Of a stretch of DNA of 18,707 nt, positions 1 through 7,918 are shown piece by piece (within the stretch, counting starts at the first letter, position 1; every line of letters starts with the position of its first letter). The DNA comes from Chloroflexota bacterium (lineage in GTDB: Bacteria; Chloroflexota; Anaerolineae; Promineifilales; Promineifilaceae): the NCBI GenBank assembly GCA_024223125.1, contig JAAEOP010001221.1, positions 1-18,707 on the forward strand. The letters are read 5' to 3'. The translations under genes and the position numbers were made by a program. Below the pieces are notes generated by a model, which searched no databases, had not been told where the DNA came from, and was given only the letters and a program-made list of their open reading frames with translations.

Positions 1-109
1 ACAATGTTGACCTTGATATTGGACAGTATGGAATATGTAACCTAAAAGAGGAAAGTGATAAACGACTATTTCTGGAAAGCCAAAGGTCATCTTTGTCAGC
101 CATGATCCA

Positions 110-2047
110 TTACTCTTTGGTAATTGTGGTGGCGATGCTGAGATGGTCTGAGGCAGTAGATGGGGGGATGGCTACGGCCGTCGCTGACAAATCAGACGTA
201 TACCAAATGTAATCCAACTGAATAGTGGGGTTTGTGGAGATGAAGGTGTAGCCGGGCGCTATACCGGACGTGGCGATGGCATCGTTGAAACCGGCCGTTT
301 GCAGCATCATCATCTCCGGTGAATCTGGCGGGGCATTCAAATCTCCCATGAGCAAAGTGTGGGGGCGGTCTTGCCAAAAATCGAGGATGGCCTGGGATTG
401 TTGGACGCGGATGGGGTTGTCGGCCGTGATGTGATGAAAATGCGTGTCAATAATTTGTAGCGGTTCAGTTCCGGTCTCAATTTCAGCCCAGATAAAGCCG
501 CGATGAAGCAGCAGATCGTTGGGGGGCAACGGCCGATTCTCACTTTGTATAACAGGGTAACGACTCAAAACGGCATTGCCCCATAATTCTCCTTCTGTTG
601 GCCCCCAGATGACCGGCATATCCAATCGCTGCGAAAGCCAGATGAGCATATCTACTGACCCATTGACTACCCAGCCGCGTGATACTTCTTGCAGAGAGAC
701 GACATCTGGGTTTTGGTTTTCGATGGCCTGAGCGATGGCTTCCAAGTCTAGCTGCCCTTGTGGGTTGACGCCGTTGTGCAGATTGTAGGTCATGACTTGG
801 GTGGGGTTGCTGGTAGGGGTGATGGGGGTGGGGGTATTCCAGGTGAAGAATTTGACGGCCGCCACAATAACAACCGCCAACAAAAGCAAAGCCAACGAAC
901 GCATGAGAATTGGCTCTTTGACACTGTCCTGGCGGCGCAGGGAGCGATTGGCGAAAAATCCGCATAGAAAAATAAGCAGAACGGCCGTAAAAACAAGCGC
1001 TGTATTGGGGAAGGGTAGGCGGATTTGATACCCGGCATAGTACAGAAAGATGAAGATAGCGAACAGGAGCATCCCCAACCCGTTGCCGATGGTTAGGTTG
1101 CGGATACTGTCACGGCCGCTGCCTGTCCGCAAATTTAACACAACCAGCATCAACCCTTCTCCCAATACAAATTGGCCGATGATGAGCGCGACGATTGTTG
1201 TGAAAGCTGAATTCGCGTAGCCAATTAGGGCAACCAAAAGAATAATGATTTCCAACACCCATACCAATGGATGAACGCCAGGATAGTACGCATAAAATAC
1301 GCCGCCAAGTCCGACAACGGCCGTGAACAGAGCTAATGTGAAAGCGGCCGGAAATGACCAGAGGATGACGGCCGTTAATTGGGCCACATTGGCAAATATT
1401 AGCAGTTGCAAAAAAAGGATGGCGCCGAAAGCGGTCCATAACAGGGCCTGGTTCAGCGGCGGGTCTTCGGCTTCATGGATAGATGGTAGTTGGTACAACA
1501 TTCCGGCCAGGCAACCCAATTGTAAAAAGGCAACAATCACAACCAGTAACCCATTAAGTAAACCAGATTGCCAGGTCAGATCATAGGTGTTGTATAAGCC
1601 GTTAATAGCAACGGTTAGCAGAATACCAATTTGCAAACCGAGGCCGAACTTTGCCATTTCCATCGCTGGGCGGGGGCGAATGGTGGCTAGATAAACGGGG
1701 AAGAACAGCGTCAGGCAAATTGTACCCACGACGCTGAAGATGAGGTGGAATAGGGGTAAATCGGGCCAAAATTGCAGCGCCAGCCGAGAAAAGCTTACCC
1801 CTAAAACGGTGATGATGAGCAGAACACGGCCGCCTACCAACCGCCGCCACGCCTCTGCCAAAAAACTGCTGCCGAAGATGATGAGGGCTAACGCACCAAT
1901 GCCAACGGCCGTCCAGCCCCGCGCATCACCCAAAACATAAAGTAAGTAGGGGAACAGCGCTCGTAATATTTGAATGCCGAATAAGAGAGTCAGAGCGGGC
2001 AACCCCAAAGCAACCCAGGGGTTGGTGAAAAGATTGTCACGTTGCAT
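110..2047 (-). CDS. Multi-pass membrane protein with C-terminal endonuclease/exonuclease/phosphatase domain
   Basis: The protein has 645 residues. Residues 1 to about 403 are almost entirely hydrophobic, with roughly ten or more membrane segments and a short polar break near 185-200. A Pro/Thr linker (404-417) leads to a complete EEP-fold domain (418-645). The metal and catalytic motifs are visible in order: YNLHNG (Asn422), LQEV (Glu454), DTHFHH (534-539), GDLNAPP (569-575), LDYIW (Asp612) and SDH (633-635). The family hydrolyses phosphodiester or phosphomonoester bonds in nucleic acids, phospholipids or inositol phosphates; the substrate cannot be read here. By topology the domain is probably outside the membrane. 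A clear AGGAGG lies 8 bases before the ATG. No partner gene is adjacent. The domain call is firm; the role of the membrane part is unknown. Confidence 0.88.
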   Translation of the reverse strand: MQRDNLFTNPWVALGLPALTLLFGIQILRALFPYLLYVLGDARGWTAVGIGALALIIFGSSFLAEAWRRLVGGRVLLIITVLGVSFSRLALQFWPDLPLFHLIFSVVGTICLTLFFPVYLATIRPRPAMEMAKFGLGLQIGILLTVAINGLYNTYDLTWQSGLLNGLLVVIVAFLQLGCLAGMLYQLPSIHEAEDPPLNQALLWTAFGAILFLQLLIFANVAQLTAVILWSFPAAFTLALFTAVVGLGGVFYAYYPGVHPLVWVLEIIILLVALIGYANSAFTTIVALIIGQFVLGEGLMLVVLNLRTGSGRDSIRNLTIGNGLGMLLFAIFIFLYYAGYQIRLPFPNTALVFTAVLLIFLCGFFANRSLRRQDSVKEPILMRSLALLLLAVVIVAAVKFFTWNTPTPITPTSNPTQVMTYNLHNGVNPQGQLDLEAIAQAIENQNPDVVSLQEVSRGWVVNGSVDMLIWLSQRLDMPVIWGPTEGELWGNAVLSRYPVIQSENRPLPPNDLLLHRGFIWAEIETGTEPLQIIDTHFHHITADNPIRVQQSQAILDFWQDRPHTLLMGDLNAPPDSPEMMMLQTAGFNDAIATSGIAPGYTFISTNPTIQLDYIWYTSDLSATAVAIPPSTASDHLSIATTITKE

Positions 2048-2585
2048 CGCTTTCCTCCTGTCAGGTAATGATTTTAGGTATTATGGGGCGAAAAAGGAGG
2101 ATGGGCAACGGCCGTTTGTTTTACGACGGCCGGAGGTTGGCTTTTCCCCAGAGGCGCAGTAGGCTCAATCCCCCAATCATTGCTCTGCCGACGGGGTGTG
2201 GTGGGTCACGGCCGTTGCCCTATGTTGTTGTGAAGGAGGAATCATCTCGTCCTAAAAGGCTCCAGTCCGGGAGATGAGTCAGTTTACTACTAAAAATCTG
2301 TGAGTTAATGTTTGTTGATGGTTCTTATTTTTAGGATGTTGGAGCGTGATGTATGCACGGCTTCCAGCAGATTTCAAATTTCAATACAGCAGTCATTTTC
2401 GTTAGGCATCACCTCCAGCTAATCTGCATTGTTGAGTAGCTTCCAATATTACTGTTTTTATTGCTCAACAATACGCTGTGTAATTCTGACAACAAGATAC
2501 TAGACATAGACGCGGTTGCCTTTAAGGGAAATTAAAGATGAGATTAAAGGGAGTTTAAGAAGGTAAAAGGGGAGACGGATTGGGA
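2048..2585. other. Non-coding stretch with two inverted repeats
   Basis: I found no convincing gene on either strand. Two inverted repeats are visible. One pairs 2103-2115 with 2208-2220 (13 bp, both arms containing ACGGCCGT). The other pairs 2428-2436 with 2464-2472 (9 bp). The stretch lies between the starts side of the EEP gene and the terminator of yceI. A short GGAGG-ATG on the minus strand near 2400 opens only about ten codons, so I do not call it. Confidence 0.5.
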
Positions 2586-2623
2586 CAAAAAAACCTGACA
2601 GCGCGAATGGCCGTTGCCAGGTT
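2586..2623 (-). terminator. Intrinsic terminator of yceI
   Basis: Read on the minus strand, a 9-bp stem (AACCTGGCA with TGTCAGGTT, one G-U pair) is followed by a run of seven T. It starts about 22 bases after the yceI stop codon, the normal place for a Rho-independent terminator. The loop contains ACGGCC, the core of the iterated palindrome. Confidence 0.8.
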
Positions 2624-2644
2624 AGGGGATGTAGGCGGAATTTA

Positions 2645-3184
2645 TCAGGCCGGAACTGCTTCGGGCTGTTTCACCAATTCCAGTTCTATTTCTATTTTGA
2701 TTTTGTCGCCGACCAGGAAGCCGCCGGTTTCCAAAGCCTGATTCCAGTTCAAGCCCCAATCTTTACGGTTGATGTTGCCCGTCGCCGAAAAACCGGCCGA
2801 TACCGTACCCCAGGGACTTTTAGCTTGACCGGCGTATTCCGCAGTCAACACAACCGGCTTTGTTACACCTCGGATGGTCAGATCGCCATGCAGTTTGCCT
2901 TTGTTTTCTCCGGTTTGCTCCACCTTTGTGCTTTTGAAGGTCATGAGCGGATAGTTGGCAACATCAAAAAAATCAGGTGACTTCAGATGATTGTCGCGCT
3001 GTTCTTCTTGGGTATTGATACTGTCGAGGTCTGCTTCGATATCCACAGTAGTACGGGTAGGATTTTCTTCATCGAAGTTCACCGTACCGGTGAAAGATTC
3101 AAATTGGCCGCGTACTTTAGAAATCATCATATGACGCGCTGTAAAATAAATGTGTGAATGGGCTGAGTCAATTTGCCATGACAT
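2645..3184 (-). CDS. yceI: YceI-family lipid-binding protein
   Basis: The 179-residue protein begins MSWQIDSAHSHIYFTARHMM, the usual opening of the YceI family, and continues with family features: SKVRGQFESFTG, a central NHLKSPDFFDVANYPLMTF segment, LTIRGVTKPVVL, and NRKDWGLNWN near the C-terminus. YceI proteins are lipocalin-like beta barrels that bind long isoprenoid-type lipids; many act in stress or acid responses. This copy has no signal peptide, so a cytoplasmic location is likely. I chose the start at 3184 and not the longer frame opening at 3337, because AGGAG sits 8 bases upstream, family similarity begins at this Met, and the longer frame would run through the promoter and operators. 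It is divergent from a TetR regulator and most likely repressed by it. A terminator follows the stop. Confidence 0.93.
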   Translation of the reverse strand: MSWQIDSAHSHIYFTARHMMISKVRGQFESFTGTVNFDEENPTRTTVDIEADLDSINTQEEQRDNHLKSPDFFDVANYPLMTFKSTKVEQTGENKGKLHGDLTIRGVTKPVVLTAEYAGQAKSPWGTVSAGFSATGNINRKDWGLNWNQALETGGFLVGDKIKIEIELELVKQPEAVPA

Positions 3185-3230
3185 TGTATAATCTCCTTGT
3201 GATGCTAAAAACATATCATTTAGATTTAAG

Positions 3231-3259
3231 TGGACTTGAGTCCGAATACAGGATAAAAT
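3231..3259 (+). promoter_or_regulatory. tetR promoter overlapping operator 1
   Basis: TGGACT (3231-3236, 4/6 match to -35) and TAAAAT (3254-3259, 5/6 match to -10) are 17 bases apart. The -35 lies inside the first palindrome, and the -10 overlaps the -10 of the divergent yceI promoter. This suggests autoregulation. Confidence 0.5.
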
Positions 3260-3277
3260 ATGGCGGACTTGAGTCCG
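3231..3277. promoter_or_regulatory. Two identical operator palindromes for the TetR regulator
   Basis: The sequence GGACTTGAGTCCG occurs at 3232-3244 and 3265-3277. The core is palindromic (CGGACT-TG-AGTCCG, with only the outer base differing in copy 1). The centres are 33 bp apart, about three helical turns, so both sites face the same side of the DNA. I saw no other copy in the window. Confidence 0.75.
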
Positions 3278-3285
3278 TTTGTCAA
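3257..3285 (-). promoter_or_regulatory. yceI promoter with operator in the spacer
   Basis: On the minus strand TTGACA (3285-3280) is followed after exactly 17 bases by CATATT (3262-3257), a 4/6 match to the -10 consensus. The palindrome at 3264-3277 fills the spacer, so a bound repressor would block RNA polymerase. Confidence 0.6.
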
Positions 3286-3326
3286 TAGACGGAAAGTGGA
3301 ACTGTACTTTTGGACAGGTGAATATG

Positions 3327-4001
3327 ATGAGTGACACACAAGATCAATCTATATCATTGGGGCCACTTTTAAGTGGTGATGACGACGGCCGCAGCGAACG
3401 ACGCGATGCTGTAGCTAATCGTGCCCGTATTTTGGCAACGGCCGAAAAATTGTTTGCCGAGCAGGGGGTAGCCAATGTCAATATGGCTGACATCGCTCAA
3501 GCTACCGGGGTAGGCAAGGGTACACTCTACCGTCGTTTTGCTAATAAAGGTGAATTGTGCCTGGCGTTATTGGACTCCCAAATGAGCGAGTTTCAAGATA
3601 GTATGTTAGCCCGTATGCAGGTGTTAACGGCCGACAATGTTTCCAAACTGAAACAATTAGACCAATTTATAGATGCCCTGGTTTATTTTACAGACGCACA
3701 TTCCCCTTTATTATGTGAAGTCCAGCGTGAAGGTTTGCTGCCAGGATTGGATAACAACCGCCTGCAAATGCCTCACTTTTGGCAGCACATGACGGTTAGC
3801 GGTTTGTTGCGCTCTGCGGCCGCTAATGGGGAAATTCCACCTGATCTGGATATTGAATATTTGGCCGATGCAATTCTGGCTCCCTTGAAGGTAGATATTT
3901 TTCGCTTTCAACAAGAAGTACGCGGCTTTTCGCTGGTACGCATCAGCGCCGGTTTGCGCTTGCTGATTGCCAGTTTACCATATGTTTCGGTTGATCTATG
4001 A
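3327..4001 (+). CDS. TetR/AcrR-family transcriptional repressor
   Basis: The protein has 224 residues. A polar N-terminal stretch is followed by the TetR DNA-binding domain: RILATAEKLFAEQGVANVN, then the helix-turn-helix MADIAQATGVGKGTLYRRFANKGEL. The remaining ~140 residues form the variable ligand-binding and dimerisation part. I prefer ATG 3327 because AGGTGA (3316-3321) is 5 bases upstream; ATG 3324 is also possible, while the frame start at 3279 lies inside the promoter and operator region. The gene is divergent from yceI, and the twin palindromes between them are the likely binding sites. The ligand is unknown; a lipid or hydrophobic stress signal would fit a YceI target, but that is inference. 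A perfect hairpin begins directly after the stop codon. Confidence 0.9.
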   Translation: MSDTQDQSISLGPLLSGDDDGRSERRDAVANRARILATAEKLFAEQGVANVNMADIAQATGVGKGTLYRRFANKGELCLALLDSQMSEFQDSMLARMQVLTADNVSKLKQLDQFIDALVYFTDAHSPLLCEVQREGLLPGLDNNRLQMPHFWQHMTVSGLLRSAAANGEIPPDLDIEYLADAILAPLKVDIFRFQQEVRGFSLVRISAGLRLLIASLPYVSVDL

Positions 4002-4034
4002 AGAGGTTCCACCTTTTCAAAAGGTGGAACCTCT
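4002..4034 (+). terminator. Perfect 16-bp hairpin after tetR
   Basis: AGAGGTTCCACCTTTT is followed, after one base, by its exact complement. It starts one base after the tetR stop. There is no T tract after the stem, so it may work as an mRNA 3' end or be a palindromic repeat and not a classical terminator. Confidence 0.55.
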
Positions 4035-4093
4035 ATCCCAGGTGAATGTCAGGTGAAAAGAGTATTGTCATATTCCTGTAAATCGCGCATATT

Positions 4094-4215
4094 GTGATGC
4101 TATCATAAGTGTTAACTTAAGCGAAGACCTCGCAGGTTTTAACGCAAAACCTCAGAGGGGCGTAGATCATTTTGGAAACCTGCGAGGTCTTAAGTTAACG
4201 ACAATGGTGATGCTA
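4094..4215. mobile_element. MITE-like inverted-repeat element with 9-bp direct repeats
   Basis: GTGATGCTA occurs at 4094-4102 and again at 4207-4215, bracketing 104 bp. Inside lies a long inverted repeat: 4111-4139 pairs with 4176-4199 (GTTAACTTAAG, a five-base bulge on the left arm, then ACCTCGCAGGTTT). The pairing reaches toward the ends as CAT...GTTAAC. There is no coding sequence. The layout fits a small non-autonomous element with a target-site duplication. Confidence 0.55.
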
Positions 4216-4230
4216 CTTACAAACTTGAAC

Positions 4231-4251
4231 GGACAAACTAACAGTTTGTCC
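4231..4251. repeat. 21-bp hairpin repeat, copy 1
   Basis: GGACAAACT-AAC-AGTTTGTCC forms a 9-bp stem with an AAC loop. Related copies lie at 8512-8532 and 10725-10745. This one ends about 26 bases before the glycosidase start codon. Confidence 0.65.
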
Positions 4252-4277
4252 AACAATTTGATTGACGAGGCGTCTAA

Positions 4278-6284
4278 ATGGTATCAAGAAACAATGTTCA
4301 GCAAAAACGGCCGTATCTCTTCTTCATCTTCACCGGCTTATTCCTTTTAAGTCTAGCTGCGCTTTGGCAAAACCGGGCGCGGGCAGAAACAATTACTTCC
4401 ACCCCGCGAACCAGTTCCAGCACCCAACCCGCATATGGCGTCAACTTCATCAGTTCGGCCGAACACCACGCCGATGAACAGCAGTACCAGAATGGATTGT
4501 CTACTGGCGCAGGCTGGAACCGCTGGCCGCTTTACTGGTTCAACATTGAACAAAGTCAGGATAATTTTAATTGGTCTACGCAGGACACGGCCGTTATTGG
4601 CGACATCACACACGGTTTGCAAATCAACGCCATTTTGTTAGGTACACCATCGTTCTATACCACCAGTCTTGCCCAGCAGCAGCCTACTAATTCCCGGCCC
4701 AGCCCGTTGACCATTAACGCCCCGCAAGCCGCTACTCCCAGCGGTTTGTACGACGCCATTTTCAATGATGGCAGCGATACGCCCGGCGCCGGCAAAACAA
4801 TCAACCCCAACAATAAATGGGCTAACTTCGTGTCCCTGGCTGTACAGCGATATATGCCTGACGGTGTGCTGGCTCAAAGTCAGGGTTGGCTGGCCGGCGA
4901 GGGCATCACCCATTGGGAAATTTGGAATGAACCGGATTATCGCTTTTTTTGGGATGGCACAATGGCCGATTACGGCCGTCTTCTCAAAGTCGCCTACCTC
5001 GTCATTCAGCAAACCGACCCCAACGCACAGGTGATGTTTGGCGGGCTGTCTAACATTAACAATTCCAGCGTAGCCAACTTTAACTTTTTCAGCGATGTCA
5101 TGACTTTGTACGATGCGGATGGGGAGGCCGCTACTTACAATTACTATCATGACATTGTGGCTACTCACAATTACTTTTACTCCTGGCAATCTTGGTATTA
5201 TGTGTGGCGCGTGGGCAATACACTGGCTGATCGGGGGCTGGACAAACCAATCTGGCTAAATGAGACGGGCGTGGCGGCCTGGGATGATTACCCTGGCCCG
5301 GTGTGGGATTCTCAAAGCGGCTACCGGGCTACCATTAGCGAACAGGCCGATTTTGTGATTCAAACTGCTTTTTACAGTGTCTTTGCCGGGGCGGACGCCA
5401 TCTTCCATTTTCAACTGTATGATGGCTGTGGCAACCAACCGGCCGATACGGATTTCCCGCCCCACAGTGGGGATATGTGCGATGAAAATGGGAATGTGCC
5501 GGGTACAAATTTTCCCTGTGCCGGTGACGCCAATGGACTGTTCCGTAATCCCACCGATGCTGTTTGTTTTACGCAGCATCCCCAGCCGGAAACAGCCCGT
5601 CCTAATTTTGCGGCCTACAAAACGTTGACGGATTATTTTACGGATGTGGAACCATTGTGGCGGCTGCGGCCGGGCAGCAATGATCCCGCAAATGGGCCGC
5701 AGGAGTGGATTGCTTTTTACCAACCGACCAGCAGTTCCCGTATTTTGGGGATGTGGTCGCGGTTTGGGGTGGCGCAAACGGCCGTTGTCTCCAGTACCAA
5801 CCAATCAGGCAGCGGTCTTCTCATTGGACCAGATGGCATTACGCAAACGTTGACGGCGCAAAATGGACACTTCACAATCCAACTACCAGCAGCCAGCAAC
5901 CAAAACGCGCCCTGGGACCCGAATTTGTATGCGATTGGGGGACGGCCGTATATCCTCATTGAACAAGACACCTTACCGCCGCTTGTTACTGTATCAGCGC
6001 CAACTATTGCCCAAGATATTATCCCTATTTCCTGGTCGGGGCAGGATGATGGCAGCGGAGTGCAAAATTATGATGTATGGGTGTCGGCAGATGGGGGCGC
6101 TAACCAGATGTGGTTGACGGCTACGGTAGAGTTATCCGCTACCTTCCAGGCAGAATTGGAGCGGCAATATACATTTACGGTTTATGCGCGGGACCGGGCG
6201 GGGAATGTGAGTGGGGGCACGGCCGTGACTGTACAAACATTAGACTTGCCGGAAAAAGCTTATTTGCCGTTTGTGCAGCGTTAA
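4278..6284 (+). CDS. Secreted clan GH-A glycoside hydrolase (GH39-like) with C-terminal Fn3-like domain
   Basis: The protein has 668 residues. Residues 11-36 form a signal peptide with a probable cleavage after RARA. A TIM-barrel catalytic region follows (about 52-480): WEIWNEPD supplies the acid/base Glu218 and IWLNETG the nucleophile Glu329, spaced as in clan GH-A families such as GH39. Residues ~577-655 read as a fibronectin III/Ig-like domain (ARDRAGNVSGG). The last residues, AYLPFVQR, resemble a C-terminal tail common on Chloroflexota exported proteins; this is from memory. The enzyme probably cleaves an extracellular polysaccharide, with the substrate unknown. GAGG lies 7 bases before the ATG. 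The gene is convergent with the histidine kinase, with only 2 bases between the stop codons. Confidence 0.85.
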   Translation: MVSRNNVQQKRPYLFFIFTGLFLLSLAALWQNRARAETITSTPRTSSSTQPAYGVNFISSAEHHADEQQYQNGLSTGAGWNRWPLYWFNIEQSQDNFNWSTQDTAVIGDITHGLQINAILLGTPSFYTTSLAQQQPTNSRPSPLTINAPQAATPSGLYDAIFNDGSDTPGAGKTINPNNKWANFVSLAVQRYMPDGVLAQSQGWLAGEGITHWEIWNEPDYRFFWDGTMADYGRLLKVAYLVIQQTDPNAQVMFGGLSNINNSSVANFNFFSDVMTLYDADGEAATYNYYHDIVATHNYFYSWQSWYYVWRVGNTLADRGLDKPIWLNETGVAAWDDYPGPVWDSQSGYRATISEQADFVIQTAFYSVFAGADAIFHFQLYDGCGNQPADTDFPPHSGDMCDENGNVPGTNFPCAGDANGLFRNPTDAVCFTQHPQPETARPNFAAYKTLTDYFTDVEPLWRLRPGSNDPANGPQEWIAFYQPTSSSRILGMWSRFGVAQTAVVSSTNQSGSGLLIGPDGITQTLTAQNGHFTIQLPAASNQNAPWDPNLYAIGGRPYILIEQDTLPPLVTVSAPTIAQDIIPISWSGQDDGSGVQNYDVWVSADGGANQMWLTATVELSATFQAELERQYTFTVYARDRAGNVSGGTAVTVQTLDLPEKAYLPFVQR

Positions 6285-6286
6285 GT

Positions 6287-7843
6287 TTATATTTCGCTTT
6301 GAATAGAGTGTGTGGGGGGTAACGGCCATTGGCTTGTTAATAAGGCGTCCTCATGAGAAGATTCATACAGCGGTAAAATCACCTTAAATTGTGCTCCGCC
6401 TAATGTACTGTCATCTACTGTCAAAGAGCCGTTATGGGCGTCTACGACCATTTTGCAAAAGGTCAAACCTAGCCCAGTTCCGCGTCGTATTCCTCCCTTT
6501 GTTTGGGCAAATTTAAGGAAAATGCGTTCTCGTTCGGCCAACGGTACGCCCGGCCCGCTGTCAGCAACAACAATTGTCAGATATGTCTGGTCAGCATAAC
6601 TTGTGACCTGAATCTGTCCTTTTTGGGGAGTGAATTTAATGGCATTTGCCAGTAAATTTCGTACAACCCGAACCATCATGCCTCGATCTACATGAATTCG
6701 GGGCAGCGGTTCAACGAAAGAAAAGGTCAAGGTTTGTTTATTTGACCGTGCCAAAATCTGCACATCAGTGATCTGGTCTTGTAGTATGGACAGGGGGTTG
6801 GTGGGCATTCTGTGTAAGGATAAAACGTCTTCTTCCAATCGTTCCACATCGAGCATATCGTCAATCATGTGCAGCACTTCATAACTACAATGTTCCAGGT
6901 CTTGCACCAGCCGCTGTTGTGTCTCTTCCATAGCTCCCAGATGGCCACGATTTAGCAGCCCCAATCCGCTAATGACGATGGTTAAAGGGCTTTTCAGATC
7001 ATGGACGATGAGTTGCGTTAGTTCGCTGCGACGCCGTTGTTCTCGTTGAAACATCATGGTGCGTTTGAGTGCGGCCGTTAAAATCACCGCCAATGCCGCC
7101 AAAATCAACGGCTGGTAAAGCAGCCAACTCAAGGTGTCGGGCAATCCCCAGGTCAGGCAGATTTGGGCTTCGGCCAGTAAGATATAAGCGACAGCCAATC
7201 GTCTCTCGAAAGGGGTTTGTTTCCGCTTTGTGGTGTTGATTGCGTGCCAGGCAATGCCGACCAGCGCCATAATTGAAGCCAGCGAGACGAGATAGGGCAG
7301 AGTGGGGTTGATGAAGTTGCTTTCCATCGACGGTAGTTTGAAAGCTGCAAATAGGTAAACTACAAATAAAACGATATTCAGGATTAATAAGCGCCAGCGC
7401 CGGGTGATAATGAGTTTCTCGGTTGCGGCCGTCCACGGCAAATGTGCTAATACAAAAAAAAGTGTTGTAACAGGAATGCTTAAAAATAAAGATCGAAAAA
7501 AGATGGGTGAGGGTGTTTGGTTGCTTAATAGATAGGAAATAGTCAGACTGCTCAAAAGCAATAATGCAGCCAGCGCCACAAAACCAAATGTTAGTAAGAT
7601 AGATCGAGCCGATAAACGGCCGCTCAAGCCATTGCGTGTAAATAGGGCCACAATAAGGGACATGAATCCGGCTAGTGTACTCAGATAATATTGTACTGAA
7701 TGTATTTCTGTACTAATATTATTGGTCTGGAAAGTTTCGTTTTGAAAAAAAGGGTGGAAACGAAAAATGACAAATAGGAGAAGAGGGGTTGCCAGCGACA
7801 AAATTACGATTATTCTATATTTATTGTGGGACTTTCTCTGCAT
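6287..7843 (-). CDS. Membrane-bound sensor histidine kinase
   Basis: The protein has 518 residues. About eight membrane helices occupy residues 11-258, with a first external loop (~30-50). A short coiled linker (FQREQRRRSELTQ) leads to the HisKA domain with the phospho-acceptor in LIVHDLKSPLT (His281). The HATPase_c domain is complete: N box RNLLANAIKFTP (Asn400), G1 ADSGPGVP and G2 RGTGLGL (454-460). It should autophosphorylate in response to an unknown membrane or small-molecule signal. No response regulator is adjacent; the OmpR-type gene at 9998 is separated and lacks key receiver residues, so pairing is doubtful. The Shine-Dalgarno sequence is weak (only CTAG-type bases before the ATG), but no better start is present. 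Confidence 0.92.
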   Translation of the reverse strand: MQRKSHNKYRIIVILSLATPLLLFVIFRFHPFFQNETFQTNNISTEIHSVQYYLSTLAGFMSLIVALFTRNGLSGRLSARSILLTFGFVALAALLLLSSLTISYLLSNQTPSPIFFRSLFLSIPVTTLFFVLAHLPWTAATEKLIITRRWRLLILNIVLFVVYLFAAFKLPSMESNFINPTLPYLVSLASIMALVGIAWHAINTTKRKQTPFERRLAVAYILLAEAQICLTWGLPDTLSWLLYQPLILAALAVILTAALKRTMMFQREQRRRSELTQLIVHDLKSPLTIVISGLGLLNRGHLGAMEETQQRLVQDLEHCSYEVLHMIDDMLDVERLEEDVLSLHRMPTNPLSILQDQITDVQILARSNKQTLTFSFVEPLPRIHVDRGMMVRVVRNLLANAIKFTPQKGQIQVTSYADQTYLTIVVADSGPGVPLAERERIFLKFAQTKGGIRRGTGLGLTFCKMVVDAHNGSLTVDDSTLGGAQFKVILPLYESSHEDALLTSQWPLPPTHSIQSEI

Positions 7844-7918
7844 ATTGCTAGAGTATTATTCCTGGCTATCGGTTAACCTTACGAATCATCTTAATTTTTT
7901 ATAAGAGGAACTGTTTTC

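Noticed and set aside
1..109. Open frames on both strands at the left edge (for example MADKDDLWLSRNS on minus from 103)
   Set aside because: Too short and cut by the window edge. No family resemblance, a weak ribosome-binding site, and complementary frames are equally open.
3185..3337. Longer yceI start at 3337
   Set aside because: It would cover the promoter and both operators; the family start and Shine-Dalgarno sequence are at 3184.
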